Assembly: GCA_024281145.1 (NCBI GenBank)
Contig: JAMXLN010000321.1
Coordinates: 1-46,791 of the forward strand
Source of the DNA: Hyphomicrobiaceae bacterium
GTDB lineage: Bacteria > Pseudomonadota > Alphaproteobacteria > Rhizobiales > Hyphomicrobiaceae
DNA: 46,791 bases
Reading direction: 5' to 3'
Made by a program: the position numbers and the translations under genes. The notes beneath the pieces are model-generated. The model was not told where the DNA came from and made no database searches. It was given only the letters and a program-made list of their open reading frames with translations. The number at the start of each line of letters is the position of its first letter. Position 1 is the stretch's first letter. This document shows, piece after piece, positions 8,346-15,802 of this stretch.

Positions 8346-9401
8346 CTACTTCGTCGCGACTGGCTTCTTGGTCGACGTCGGACTGACCGTGCTGGTCGGC
8401 TTGGCGGCCAGCACGGGCTTCTCGCTGCCGCTGGCGAGCACCGAGCGGCACTCGGGCGGCAACTGATCGAGCGTCAGGCTGGGCTTTGCTGGCGCTGGCT
8501 TGGCCGCCGCCACCGGTGGTTTGGGCGGGATGGGCGGTTCAGGCTTGGGCTTCACCAGCGCGAGCCACTTGGTGAGCTCCTTGCCGCAGCCATCTTCGGC
8601 GGGCAGCGGCGGCTGGTGCTCGCAGTTCGTACTGCCACTGGGACACGCGATGCGGACGTGGAAGTGATCGTTGTGGCCCCAGTAGGCGCGGATCTTGTGC
8701 ACCCACGCGCGATCGCCCTCCTTGGGGGCGGCCTCGCAGATCGCCTTCTTGATGGCGGGGTGCACGAAGATGCGCTCGACGCTTTTGTAGGAGGCTGCGC
8801 GTTGCAACAGGCGAAGGTGCGCGTCCGTCCACCTGTTGGGATCCACGGACACCCCGTCCGCCGCCACCATGGAGACGGCCGACACCTCGTCGCGCTCGTG
8901 GGCCGTGAACCGTCGCTCGGGCACGGGCGTGAACCAGATGTCGACGTCCAGCCCGACTTGGTGGCTGGCGTGGCCCGACAGCATCGGACCGCCGCGGGGT
9001 TGAGAAATGTCGCCGACCAGCAGACCGGGCCAGCTGTCGTGCTCACGCGCCTCGAGCGCAAGCTTTTCCACCATGGCGATGAGGTCGGGGTGACCCCAGT
9101 TGCGGTTGCGGGAAAGGCGCATCGCCTGCCAGGCGGGTCCGTCGCTTGGCAGCGCCTTTGCGCCTGCCAGACAGCCCTTGGCGTAGAAGCCGATGGCGCG
9201 CGCTGCCATGGGTGCGGGCGATTTGGCAGCGCCAAACAGCTCTTTGGCCGGCGGCCCGGCCGGCTTTACGACCTTTTTCTTGGGCACCGGCTTCTTGGCC
9301 GCGATGAGGATGGGTTTGGCCGAACCCCCGTCCTGCGCAACAATGACACTCGGCACGCTCGCCGCCACGGCGAGCGCACACAAAATGCTGGTAGAGCGCA
9401 T
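8346..9401 (-). CDS. mepA: Penicillin-insensitive murein endopeptidase
   Basis: 351 residues with a cleavable signal peptide (about residues 1-22, ending VIVAQ), so the product is periplasmic. A Lys/Pro-rich linker follows, then the M74 core: LSGHASHQVGLDVDIW supplies metal-binding His and Asp, and WGHNDHFHVRIACP supplies the HxH pair. Conserved cysteines at ACP, NCEH and GCGKE are present. The enzyme cleaves D-Ala-meso-DAP cross-links in peptidoglycan. The last 80 or so residues form a Pro/Ala/Lys-rich tail (PKPEPPIPPKPPVAAAKPAPAKP) that the E. coli enzyme lacks. It is the last minus-strand gene before the convergent DUF4166 gene. Confidence 0.93.
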   Translation of the reverse strand: MRSTSILCALAVAASVPSVIVAQDGGSAKPILIAAKKPVPKKKVVKPAGPPAKELFGAAKSPAPMAARAIGFYAKGCLAGAKALPSDGPAWQAMRLSRNRNWGHPDLIAMVEKLALEAREHDSWPGLLVGDISQPRGGPMLSGHASHQVGLDVDIWFTPVPERRFTAHERDEVSAVSMVAADGVSVDPNRWTDAHLRLLQRAASYKSVERIFVHPAIKKAICEAAPKEGDRAWVHKIRAYWGHNDHFHVRIACPSGSTNCEHQPPLPAEDGCGKELTKWLALVKPKPEPPIPPKPPVAAAKPAPAKPSLTLDQLPPECRSVLASGSEKPVLAAKPTSTVSPTSTKKPVATK

Positions 9402-9509
9402 ATCTCCCCCTCCGCCCTATCGGACAGCCAATGTCGTTCTTCCCCTCCGGCGTTTGCGGCTGACGCCGAATCTAGGCAGGTGCGCTGTGCCGCACAGCGT
9501 TTTCCAAGC

Positions 9510-10040
9510 TCACCTTGGGCCTTGTCGGCCCCGCGCCTTGACCCCTGCGAATGCCGCTCCGACAGCGAGCAGGATCGATGCGACGACGTTCCAGCCTGCG
9601 AAGGAGAGGCCGAGAAAGCGCCAGGACGCCTCGTCGCAGCGGATCACTCGGGCGTTGGCGAGGTCTTTGAAGAGACCGCCCGCGCCTTGCGATAGTGGCT
9701 GCGAGCCGCCACAGGTTTCAGGGCCTGGCCAAAATTTCCACTCCGCGCCGGCTTGGTAGATGCCGAGCGCAGCATTGGCGATAAACGCCAAGGCGACCAG
9801 GGCAAAGAGGGCCGATGCTGCGCCCCTGTGCCCGGCGGAAAGTAAAAGGAGGGCCAACAACAGCACCGGAATGGCGGCGTAGTAGCTATAGCGCTGCTGC
9901 AAGCAGAGCGGGCAGGGGGTGTAGCCGCCCAAGTGCTCGAAGGCGAGGGCCGTTGCGATCACTGCCGCGGCCACCAACAGCACGAGCAAGCCCGTGCGCC
10001 CGGCTGAGGATTGCAGCGATGCTGGGAGGTTGAGCAGCAT
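9510..10040 (-). CDS. DsbB-family disulfide bond formation protein
   Basis: 176 residues with about four transmembrane helices. The periplasmic CPLC motif (PCPLCLQQRYSYY, residues 43-55) is the quinone-proximal redox pair of DsbB, and a second Cys pair (TCGG and IRCDE) lies in the later periplasmic loop. DsbB reoxidises DsbA and passes electrons to quinone in the inner membrane. Eight bp separate it from the upstream yqaA-like gene, so the two form an operon. Confidence 0.9.
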   Translation of the reverse strand: MLLNLPASLQSSAGRTGLLVLLVAAAVIATALAFEHLGGYTPCPLCLQQRYSYYAAIPVLLLALLLLSAGHRGAASALFALVALAFIANAALGIYQAGAEWKFWPGPETCGGSQPLSQGAGGLFKDLANARVIRCDEASWRFLGLSFAGWNVVASILLAVGAAFAGVKARGRQGPR

Positions 10041-10048
10041 GGCGGCGC

Positions 10049-10630
10049 TCAGAAGGCGTAGCGGATGGCAACGAACCCACCCAGCAACAGAACAACGAAC
10101 GCCGTGGTGACGAGGGTGAGGCGTTTTTCGATGAAGTCGCGGATGGGTGTGCCAAACCAGTAGAGCAGGCCAGCCACGAGATAGAAGCGCATGGCGCGGG
10201 CGACGATGCTCGCCAGGATGAATGGGCCAAGGCTCATCTTGAACACGCCCGCCGCGATGGTCAGTACCTTATAGGGAAAGGGGGTCCAGCCCTTGGCGAT
10301 CAAAATCCAGGGGCCCCAAGTATCGAACAACACCTGCATTTGCGCGTACTTTTCGCCATAGCCGTAGAAGTTCAAGATCGGCTCGCCGATGACCGCAAAG
10401 AGATAGTAGCCGATGGCATAGCCGGCCACGCCGCCGACGACGGAGCCGGCGGTGGCGATGCTGGCGTAAACCCAGGCCCGGGAGCGTTGCGCCAAGACCA
10501 TCGGGATCAGCATCACGTCCGGTGGGATGGGAAAGACCGAGCTTTCGACAAACGCGATGCAGAACAGCGCCTGTGGGGCCCTGGCGTGTCCCGCCATGCC
10601 CATCATCCAGTTGTAGAGGCGCTCGATCAT
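10049..10630 (-). CDS. YqaA/DedA-family inner membrane protein
   Basis: 193 residues, mostly membrane-spanning. The motif FVESSVFPIPPDVMLIPMVL and the glycine-rich GSVVGGVAGYAIGYYLF are diagnostic of the SNARE-associated (DedA/VTT) superfamily, YqaA branch. A second amphipathic stretch, WGPWILIAKGWTPFPYKVLTIAAG, is also characteristic. Relatives are implicated in lipid-carrier flipping or membrane homeostasis, but the substrate of this branch is not established. It is the first gene of a two-gene unit with the DsbB-like gene. The start ATG 10630 follows a GGGA sequence. Confidence 0.87.
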   Translation of the reverse strand: MIERLYNWMMGMAGHARAPQALFCIAFVESSVFPIPPDVMLIPMVLAQRSRAWVYASIATAGSVVGGVAGYAIGYYLFAVIGEPILNFYGYGEKYAQMQVLFDTWGPWILIAKGWTPFPYKVLTIAAGVFKMSLGPFILASIVARAMRFYLVAGLLYWFGTPIRDFIEKRLTLVTTAFVVLLLGGFVAIRYAF

Positions 10631-10693
10631 CTCCCTTTGTCCCTAGCCTCTCCACCACGCACTTGTCGAGGACGCATCGTCGCGGGCACCTCG

Positions 10694-11317
10694 TTACGCC
10701 AGCCCAAGGGCCAATTGCACCGGCCGGAACGATCGCCGGTGATGCGGGGTGACACCGTGCCTGGCGATTGCGGCGTGGTGTTCCCGCGTGCCATAGCCTT
10801 TGTGCCGATCAAAGCCGTAGTCGGGGTAATCGCGCGCGAGCTCGGCCATCATGGCATCTCGGGCTACCTTGGCCACCACCGCAGCGGCCGCGATCGACAG
10901 GCACTTGGCATCGCCTTGGGCGATGGGGCGGGTCGCGCAGCCCAGGTGCGGGGCCTTGTTGCCGTCCACGAGGACGAGCCTCGGCCGGTCTGTGAGCCGC
11001 GCCACGGCCTGCGCCATGGCCCACAACGAGGCGTTGAGGATGCTATCGGCATCGATGCGCTCGACGCTCGCCACGCCAATGCCGACCTGTGCCGTGGCGA
11101 TGATCGCCTGATAGACGGATTGGCGGGCTTTGGCATCGAGCGCCTTGCAATCGGTCATGCCGTCCGGAATGCGCGAAGGATCGAGCACGACGGCGGCTGC
11201 AACCACCGGACCGGCCAGAGGCCCGCGGCCCGATTCGTCGACGCCGGCGATCGGCCCACCGCCCAACTCGAGCTCGATCGCCTCCAGCTCGAAGGTCGCT
11301 CTCATGGCGCGAATCAC
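10694..11317 (-). CDS. rnhB: Ribonuclease HII
   Basis: 207 residues. The signature IAGVDESGRGPLAGPVVAAAVVL carries the first catalytic acidic residues, and VLVDGNKAPHL and YPDYGFDRHKGYGTREH follow in the usual order. The enzyme removes RNA from RNA-DNA hybrids and single ribonucleotides from DNA. Either GTG 11317 (GGAGAGGGAAGG upstream) or ATG 11305 could be the start; they differ by four residues. It lies 42 bp downstream of the radical SAM gene, on the same strand. Confidence 0.95.
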   Translation of the reverse strand: MIRAMRATFELEAIELELGGGPIAGVDESGRGPLAGPVVAAAVVLDPSRIPDGMTDCKALDAKARQSVYQAIIATAQVGIGVASVERIDADSILNASLWAMAQAVARLTDRPRLVLVDGNKAPHLGCATRPIAQGDAKCLSIAAAAVVAKVARDAMMAELARDYPDYGFDRHKGYGTREHHAAIARHGVTPHHRRSFRPVQLALGLA

Positions 11318-11359
11318 CCTTCCCTCTCCGGGCGAGCTTCGCGGGATCGGCCGTCGCTG

Positions 11360-12418
11360 TCAAAAGAGCTTGAGTTGACCTCCGGTCGCCACCGGCGGGC
11401 GGAAGAGATCGGTGCGCAGCTTGGCGGTCCACTCGTTGAAGCCCAATCGCTTCGCCGCCAAGCGAAATCTGGCGCTGATCTGCTCGGCGTAGGGCCCAGT
11501 GCCGCGCTGCCGCACACCCCAGTCGGGCGTGTAGTCTTTGCCCCCGTGCATCGAGCGCAGGATATTGATGGCGTGCGCTGCCCGGTTCGGGAACTCGGTC
11601 TCAAGCCACTCGCGAAACAGCTCCTTGATCTCCAGGGGCAATCGCAGCAACACATAGCCCGCCTCGCGGGCGCCGGCCGCATGGGCCGCCGCCATGATGC
11701 GCTCAATTTCGCTGTCGGTGATAGCCGGGACGATGGGCGCCACCATGACCGCCACTGGCACGCCAGCCGCGCTCAGGGTCTTGATGGCTTCGAGCCGGCG
11801 CGGTGGAGTTGCCGCTCTTGGTTCCATCTTGCGCGCAATGGTGCGGTCGAGGGTCGTGAGCGACACGGCCACCTTGACGAGATTGCGCCGCGCCATTGCT
11901 GCGAGAATATCGACGTCGCGCGTCACCAACGCCGATTTTGTGACGATGCCGACCGGATGATTGGTTCGGTCGAGCACCTCCAGGACCGCGCGCGTGATGC
12001 GGTGCTCACGTTCGATGGGTTGATAGGGGTCGGTGACGGCGCCGAGGGCGATGTATTTGGGCTCGTAGCGTGGATTGCCCAGCTCGCGCTCCAACAGCTC
12101 GGCCGCGTTCACTTTGGCATAGAGCTTGGTCTCAAAATCGAGCCCCGCCGAGTGACCAAGAAAGCAATGCGTCGGCCTGGCGTAGCAATAGATGCAGCCG
12201 TGCTCACAGCCGCGGTAGGGATTGATGGACTGCTCAAAGCCCACGTCCGGACTGTCGTTGTGCGCGATGATGCTCTTTGCCGTCTCGCGGTAGACATCCG
12301 TCTTGAACGCGGCGAGCTCACCGAGGCTCTCCCAGCCGTCATCGAAGGCCTCACGTTGCTCGCTCTCGAAACGGCCAACCCGGTTCGAACGGGCACCGCG
12401 CCCGCGGCGTCTCTCCAT
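11360..12418 (-). CDS. PA0069-family radical SAM protein
   Basis: 352 residues from ATG 12418. The N-terminus RGRGARSNRVGRFESEQREAFDDGW is the conserved beginning of the PA0069 family. The radical SAM cluster motif is GCEHGCIYCYARP (CxxxCxxC), inside INPYRGCEHGC, with distant similarity to spore photoproduct lyase. The reaction of the family is not established. The reading frame continues upstream to 12874 without a stop, but that part is Arg/Lys-rich low-complexity sequence open in several frames, so I do not include it. The gene probably shares a transcript with rnhB, 42 bp downstream. Confidence 0.9.
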   Translation of the reverse strand: MERRRGRGARSNRVGRFESEQREAFDDGWESLGELAAFKTDVYRETAKSIIAHNDSPDVGFEQSINPYRGCEHGCIYCYARPTHCFLGHSAGLDFETKLYAKVNAAELLERELGNPRYEPKYIALGAVTDPYQPIEREHRITRAVLEVLDRTNHPVGIVTKSALVTRDVDILAAMARRNLVKVAVSLTTLDRTIARKMEPRAATPPRRLEAIKTLSAAGVPVAVMVAPIVPAITDSEIERIMAAAHAAGAREAGYVLLRLPLEIKELFREWLETEFPNRAAHAINILRSMHGGKDYTPDWGVRQRGTGPYAEQISARFRLAAKRLGFNEWTAKLRTDLFRPPVATGGQLKLF

Positions 12419-12495
12419 CTCGATAAGGTCACGAGCGCGAGGCTCGGGGCGCCCGCGCGGTCGCGTCCATGGATCCTCAACCACTCTGCGCTCTC

Positions 12496-12605
12496 CTTTC
12501 TTGCGTCTCGTCTTTCTTGCGTCTCGTCTTTCCTGGGTCTCGTCTTGGGTGTCTTGAGGGCCTTTGCGGGATCTTTCTTGCGATCTTTCTTGGGGTCTTT
12601 CTTGG
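12496..12605. repeat. Two adjacent short tandem arrays (16-bp and 12-bp units)
   Basis: CTTTCTTGCGTCTCGT occurs at 12496-12511 and 12512-12527, with a variant at 12528-12543. A second array has the 12-bp units GATCTTTCTTGC (12570-12581), GATCTTTCTTGG (12582-12593) and GGTCTTTCTTGG (12594-12605). The 12-bp units would encode a K-K-D-P/R repeat on the minus strand; the 16-bp units would shift the frame at each copy. Confidence 0.93.
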
Positions 12606-12926
12606 GGCCCTCTCGCCTCTCTTGGGTTCTTTGCGTTTTCGAGATCCCTGTGGGGCTGGCTGAGCCCTGGACGGCTTTCGGGGCTCCGTCGGGCTGATGC
12701 GCTTCTGCGTCTGTAGCTGCCGGGGGGCAATCCCCTTGCCGGCCCCTGCCGGGCTCGCTTGGCCGACCTTTCGCCGCCGCCGTCCGGGATTTCGTCTCCC
12801 GGGCTCCTTCTTTGCTGCCTCGGGGTTTCTTCGCTGTGCCTTGATTGGGGCGTTGCGAGGCAGTGTAATCGCAACGCAGCGATGAAGCAAGAACAATACG
12901 TGAACTTAACCCGAACACACGCCGCT

Positions 12927-12956
12927 TTGAGAGGAGAGGCCAGCCGGCCCTATAAT
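12927..12956 (+). promoter_or_regulatory. Sigma-70-like promoter
   Basis: TTGAGA at 12927-12932 and a perfect TATAAT at 12951-12956 are separated by 18 bp. Transcription would start near 12963, about 17 bp before the glycosyltransferase ATG at 12980. Confidence 0.6.
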
Positions 12957-12979
12957 TTCTCCCGATCGAGGCGCAGCCC

Positions 12980-13669
12980 ATGATCTCCGTGATCATTCCG
13001 ACCTTCAACGCGGAGGCGACACTCGCAGAAACGCTGGGGGCGTTGGTGCCGGCCGCGGTGGCGGGGCTCGTGCGCGAAGTGCTCGTTGTCGACGGCGGGT
13101 CCAAGGATCGTACCGCCGACATCGTCGAGCACGCCGGGGCTAACCTGCTACCGGGGAACCTCGGTCGGGGGCATCAGCTCAAAGCCGGTGCCGCGCGTGC
13201 CCGCTTTCCCTGGTTGATGTTCCTGCATGCTGACACGGCTCTCGCGTCTGGTTGGGAGCATGAGGCCAGCGCCTTCATGCGGGCCGTCGATCGGCAGGAG
13301 TTGCCGCTTGCGGCCGCTGCTTTTCGCTTTGCACTCGACGCCAAGGGCGCGCGCCCGCGCGTGCTCGAGAGGCTGGTGGCGTTGCGCTGTGCGACCTTGC
13401 GGGTTCCCTACGGCGACCAGGGGTTGTTGATCCCCAAGCGACTCTACGAGGAAATCGGCGGCTATCGCCCGCTCGCCTTGATGGAGGATGTGGACCTCGT
13501 GCGGCGTCTGGGACGCGGTCGCATCGTTCTGCTGCGGACCCAAGCGGTGACGAGTGCTGAGCGATTTCGCCGCGAGGGCTACATGCGTCGCGGCGCCCGC
13601 AATTTGCTCTGCTTGACGCTTTGGACATTGGGCGTGCCCATCCACATCATTGCCCGCATCTACGGCTGA
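12980..13669 (+). CDS. Family 2 glycosyltransferase, TIGR04283 type (rSAM/selenodomain-associated transferase 2)
   Basis: 229 residues. A GT-A fold begins at once with ISVIIPTFNAEATLAETLGAL. VLVVDGGSKDRTADIV holds the nucleotide-sugar-binding Asp, and FLHADTAL provides the DXD-like metal site. PYGDQGLLIPKRLYEEIGGY and LMEDVDLVRRL are specific to the TIGR04283 subgroup. Members occur in arsenosugar and selenodomain-associated clusters; the acceptor here is unknown. A short C-terminal hydrophobic stretch could attach it to the membrane. Its usual partner, a TIGR04282 transferase, lies at 14754, separated by a metallo-hydrolase gene. Confidence 0.9.
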   Translation: MISVIIPTFNAEATLAETLGALVPAAVAGLVREVLVVDGGSKDRTADIVEHAGANLLPGNLGRGHQLKAGAARARFPWLMFLHADTALASGWEHEASAFMRAVDRQELPLAAAAFRFALDAKGARPRVLERLVALRCATLRVPYGDQGLLIPKRLYEEIGGYRPLALMEDVDLVRRLGRGRIVLLRTQAVTSAERFRREGYMRRGARNLLCLTLWTLGVPIHIIARIYG

Positions 13670-13776
13670 TCTGGGTCTTGCGATGCAGCATCAATTCTCT
13701 GTGAAAGCGGATGAGATCGTCACAGTAAACGTCTACCGGTTGGTGTGCGACGTTGGCAAAGCTCTACGAGGCATCC

Positions 13777-14736
13777 ATGCACAGCATTTCGCGCCGTGGT
13801 CTTGTAATTTCAGCCGCGAGCGCCGCGGCAGCATTCGGGCTCGACGGGCCGTTGGAATTCATTGGGCCCGCCTTCGCCCAAAAGCCCGATCCCCAGTTGG
13901 TCGAGAAGGGGTTCACAAAATTCAAAGTCGGGGACCTCGAGGTCATCCAGATGTACGACGGCATCTGGGAGAAGGCGCACGACCCTGGCTTCATCAAGAA
14001 CGCCTCGATCGACGAGACGAAAGCGGCACTGAAGGCGGGTGGCCTCACAGATGAGTTCGTACCAATCACCTTCACTGTGACGGCCGTGCGGCTAAAGGGG
14101 CAGGTGATCCTGTTCGATGCCGGCACGGGCAATCAGGTGTTCCCGAAGGCAGGAGCGTTGGCGACCAAGAACATGCAGGCCGCCGGCCTCGACCCCGCTG
14201 AGATCAAGACCATCATCGTCACGCATTTTCATCCCGATCACATCACCGGGTTGATGGCCAAGGACACCAACGCGCCGATCTTTCCCAATGCAGAGATCCA
14301 CGTGCCCGTGGTGGACTATAAGTATTGGACTGATCCTGCCACCACGGGTGGCGCCGCCAAGCGAATCCAGGCGGTCTTTCCGGGCTGGAAAAACATCAAG
14401 CCCTTTGAAGGTGACAAGGAAATCGTGCCGGGCGTGCAGGCGATCGCCACCTTTGGTCATACCCCCGGCCACACCAGCTATCAGTTGGGCTCCGGCAGCG
14501 AACAGCTCATCGTGCTCGGCGATGTCAGCAACATCCCGGCGCTGTTCGTTGTCCACCCGGAGTGGCGTGCCGCCTTTGACACCGATGGACAGCTCGCGGA
14601 GACCAATCGCCGCAAGATGTTCGACCGCGTCATCGCCGACAAGGCGACTGTGGCGGGCTATCACTTTGGCATGCCCGGCGCGGGCAGCATCAAGAAGGAC
14701 GGCAACGGGTACGTCTTCGTGCCCATCACGGTCTGA
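13777..14736 (+). CDS. Tat-exported MBL-fold metallohydrolase
   Basis: 319 residues from ATG 13777 with GAGG 5 bp upstream. The N-terminus ISRRGLVISAASAAAAFG resembles a twin-arginine signal, with cleavage likely after AFA (about residue 36), so the enzyme folds before export to the periplasm. The metallo-beta-lactamase core has THFHPDH (His150, His152, Asp154, His155), GHTPGHTSY (third-site His) and LGDVSN (bridging Asp), implying a two-metal site. The substrate is unknown. It sits between two glycosyl/nucleotidyl-type transferases, with 18 bp to the next gene. Confidence 0.9.
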   Translation: MHSISRRGLVISAASAAAAFGLDGPLEFIGPAFAQKPDPQLVEKGFTKFKVGDLEVIQMYDGIWEKAHDPGFIKNASIDETKAALKAGGLTDEFVPITFTVTAVRLKGQVILFDAGTGNQVFPKAGALATKNMQAAGLDPAEIKTIIVTHFHPDHITGLMAKDTNAPIFPNAEIHVPVVDYKYWTDPATTGGAAKRIQAVFPGWKNIKPFEGDKEIVPGVQAIATFGHTPGHTSYQLGSGSEQLIVLGDVSNIPALFVVHPEWRAAFDTDGQLAETNRRKMFDRVIADKATVAGYHFGMPGAGSIKKDGNGYVFVPITV

Positions 14737-14753
14737 GGAGATCGGCGCGGCGC

Positions 14754-15449
14754 ATGCGAGCGAAGGGGTGGCGCTTCGACCGGCAAAGGGCGCCGCGGCG
14801 ACGCGTGGCGCCCTTTCGCTGTCGATTGGTTGTGATGGCAAAGGCGCCGGCGGCAGGCGCCGTCAAGACGCGGCTAGCGCGCGTATTGGGTGTCGCCGAG
14901 GCCACCCGCTTTGCGCGGCATGCGACGGCCGCCCTGCTGCAGCGCTTGACGCCCGATCCACGCTGGCAAACCATCCTGGCCGTGACGCCGGATGTGGCCG
15001 TGAGCAGCCGTTGCTGGCCACGCGGCGTGATCCGCCTGCGCCAAGGCAACGGAGACCTTGGCTGCCGCATGCAGCGCATTATGGACAGGCTGCCGCCGGG
15101 ACCCGTGGCCATCATTGGCACGGACGTTCCCCGTGTGACGGCCGCGCAGATCGCGCGAGCGTTTCGGCGCCTCGGCCGCGACCAGGCCGTATTCGGGCGG
15201 GCCATGGACGGGGGCTATTGGCTCGTGGGCATGCGACGCCGCCCGCGCGTGCTTGAGGCTTTTGCGAATGTGCGCTGGTCGAGCGAGCATGCGCTCAGTG
15301 ACACATTGGTAGGCCTGCGCAACGTGAGCGTCGGTTTTGTAGCCACGCTCTGCGATGTGGACGAAGCTATCGCCTTTCAGGCCGCCGCTGGCCAGTTTGG
15401 GCGGCGCGTTCTCAGTCGCAACGGCCCACCCCTGCCACAAGAACGGTGA
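14754..15449 (+). CDS. TIGR04282/DUF2064 transferase (rSAM/selenodomain-associated transferase 1)
   Basis: 231 residues from ATG 14754. LVVMAKAPAAGAVKTRLARVLG is the conserved start of the DUF2064 fold, related to nucleotidyltransferases of the GT-A type. AIIGTDVPRVTAAQIARAF and GRAMDGGYWLVGMRR are the other two family blocks. The role is not established; members are typically paired with TIGR04283 glycosyltransferases, found here 1.1 kb upstream. AGGAG lies about 12 bp before the start. A later start near 14835 would cut the first conserved strand, so I reject it. Confidence 0.9.
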   Translation: MRAKGWRFDRQRAPRRRVAPFRCRLVVMAKAPAAGAVKTRLARVLGVAEATRFARHATAALLQRLTPDPRWQTILAVTPDVAVSSRCWPRGVIRLRQGNGDLGCRMQRIMDRLPPGPVAIIGTDVPRVTAAQIARAFRRLGRDQAVFGRAMDGGYWLVGMRRRPRVLEAFANVRWSSEHALSDTLVGLRNVSVGFVATLCDVDEAIAFQAAAGQFGRRVLSRNGPPLPQER

Positions 15450-15511
15450 CCCCTCGTGAGGGAATCCTCGATGCGCACAGCGCGCAGCCGTGCCCTCGAC
15501 AGCGATCCCGC

Positions 15512-15643
15512 TTACCTTGCCTCGCGGTCGCGGTCTGCGAAGAACCGTTTGGCATCGTGCGCATCTGGATCATAGGCAACGGCCTGCGCGGCGAAGGCGC
15601 CAAGGATCGACAGCGCGAGCAGGGCAGATGCGATCGCTCTCAT
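15512..15643 (-). CDS. Small exported protein, 43 aa
   Basis: A short open frame from ATG 15643 to TAA 15512. AGGAG lies 6 bp before the ATG, which decides against the in-frame ATG at 15649 that abuts the AGGAG directly. The first 23 residues form a classic signal peptide (MRAIASALLALSILGAFAAQ, then AVA). The mature part would be only YDPDAHDAKRFFADRDREAR, a strongly charged 20-residue peptide. I do not know its function; short secreted peptides of this style occur in related bacteria. It converges on the DUF2064 gene. A 14-bp palindrome lies 22 bp upstream. Confidence 0.65.
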   Translation of the reverse strand: MRAIASALLALSILGAFAAQAVAYDPDAHDAKRFFADRDREAR

Positions 15644-15664
15644 GATCATCTCCTAGCGTTGATT

Positions 15665-15678
15665 GCCGAGCGCTCGGC
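15665..15678. promoter_or_regulatory. Perfect palindrome, possible operator
   Basis: GCCGAGCGCTCGGC is a perfect 14-bp palindrome 22 bp upstream of the small exported protein gene. A similar core, CCGAGC...GCTCGG, occurs in the inverted repeat at 6513-6530. It could be a repressor site for the small gene; this is inference. Confidence 0.35.
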
Positions 15679-15802
15679 TTGTCGTTGATATAGGGCCGGC
15701 ATTGGCGGCATGCACGAGCCCCTCCCCAAGCTGTGAGAGGCTGTGAACCGGAGCGGTTGGCGCTCTCGGGAAGGTTCCCGGCCGCGCTCGTGCCACGGCA
15801 CC

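Larger units (their letters stand above)
12419..12979. other. Repetitive, multi-frame-open region between the radical SAM gene and a glycosyltransferase
   Basis: About 560 bp. Three minus-strand frames stay open across most of it and encode Lys/Arg-rich low-complexity sequence, for example KKDPKKDRKKD and RPQERSQERSRK. I cannot show that any frame is translated. Short repeats at 12496-12605 and a sigma-70-like promoter at 12927-12956 lie inside. Confidence 0.6.
15450..15802. other. Intergenic region holding a 43-aa secreted protein gene
   Basis: Apart from the small minus-strand gene at 15512-15643 and its upstream palindrome, I see no other gene here. Confidence 0.6.

Noticed and set aside
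12109-13122. Long minus-strand frame overlapping the radical SAM gene
   Set aside because: It overlaps two conserved genes in the wrong frame; only the low-complexity part is of interest.
13753-13776. TTG 13753 as start of the MBL-fold gene
   Set aside because: ATG 13777 has a better ribosome-binding site and places the twin-arginine motif correctly near the N-terminus.
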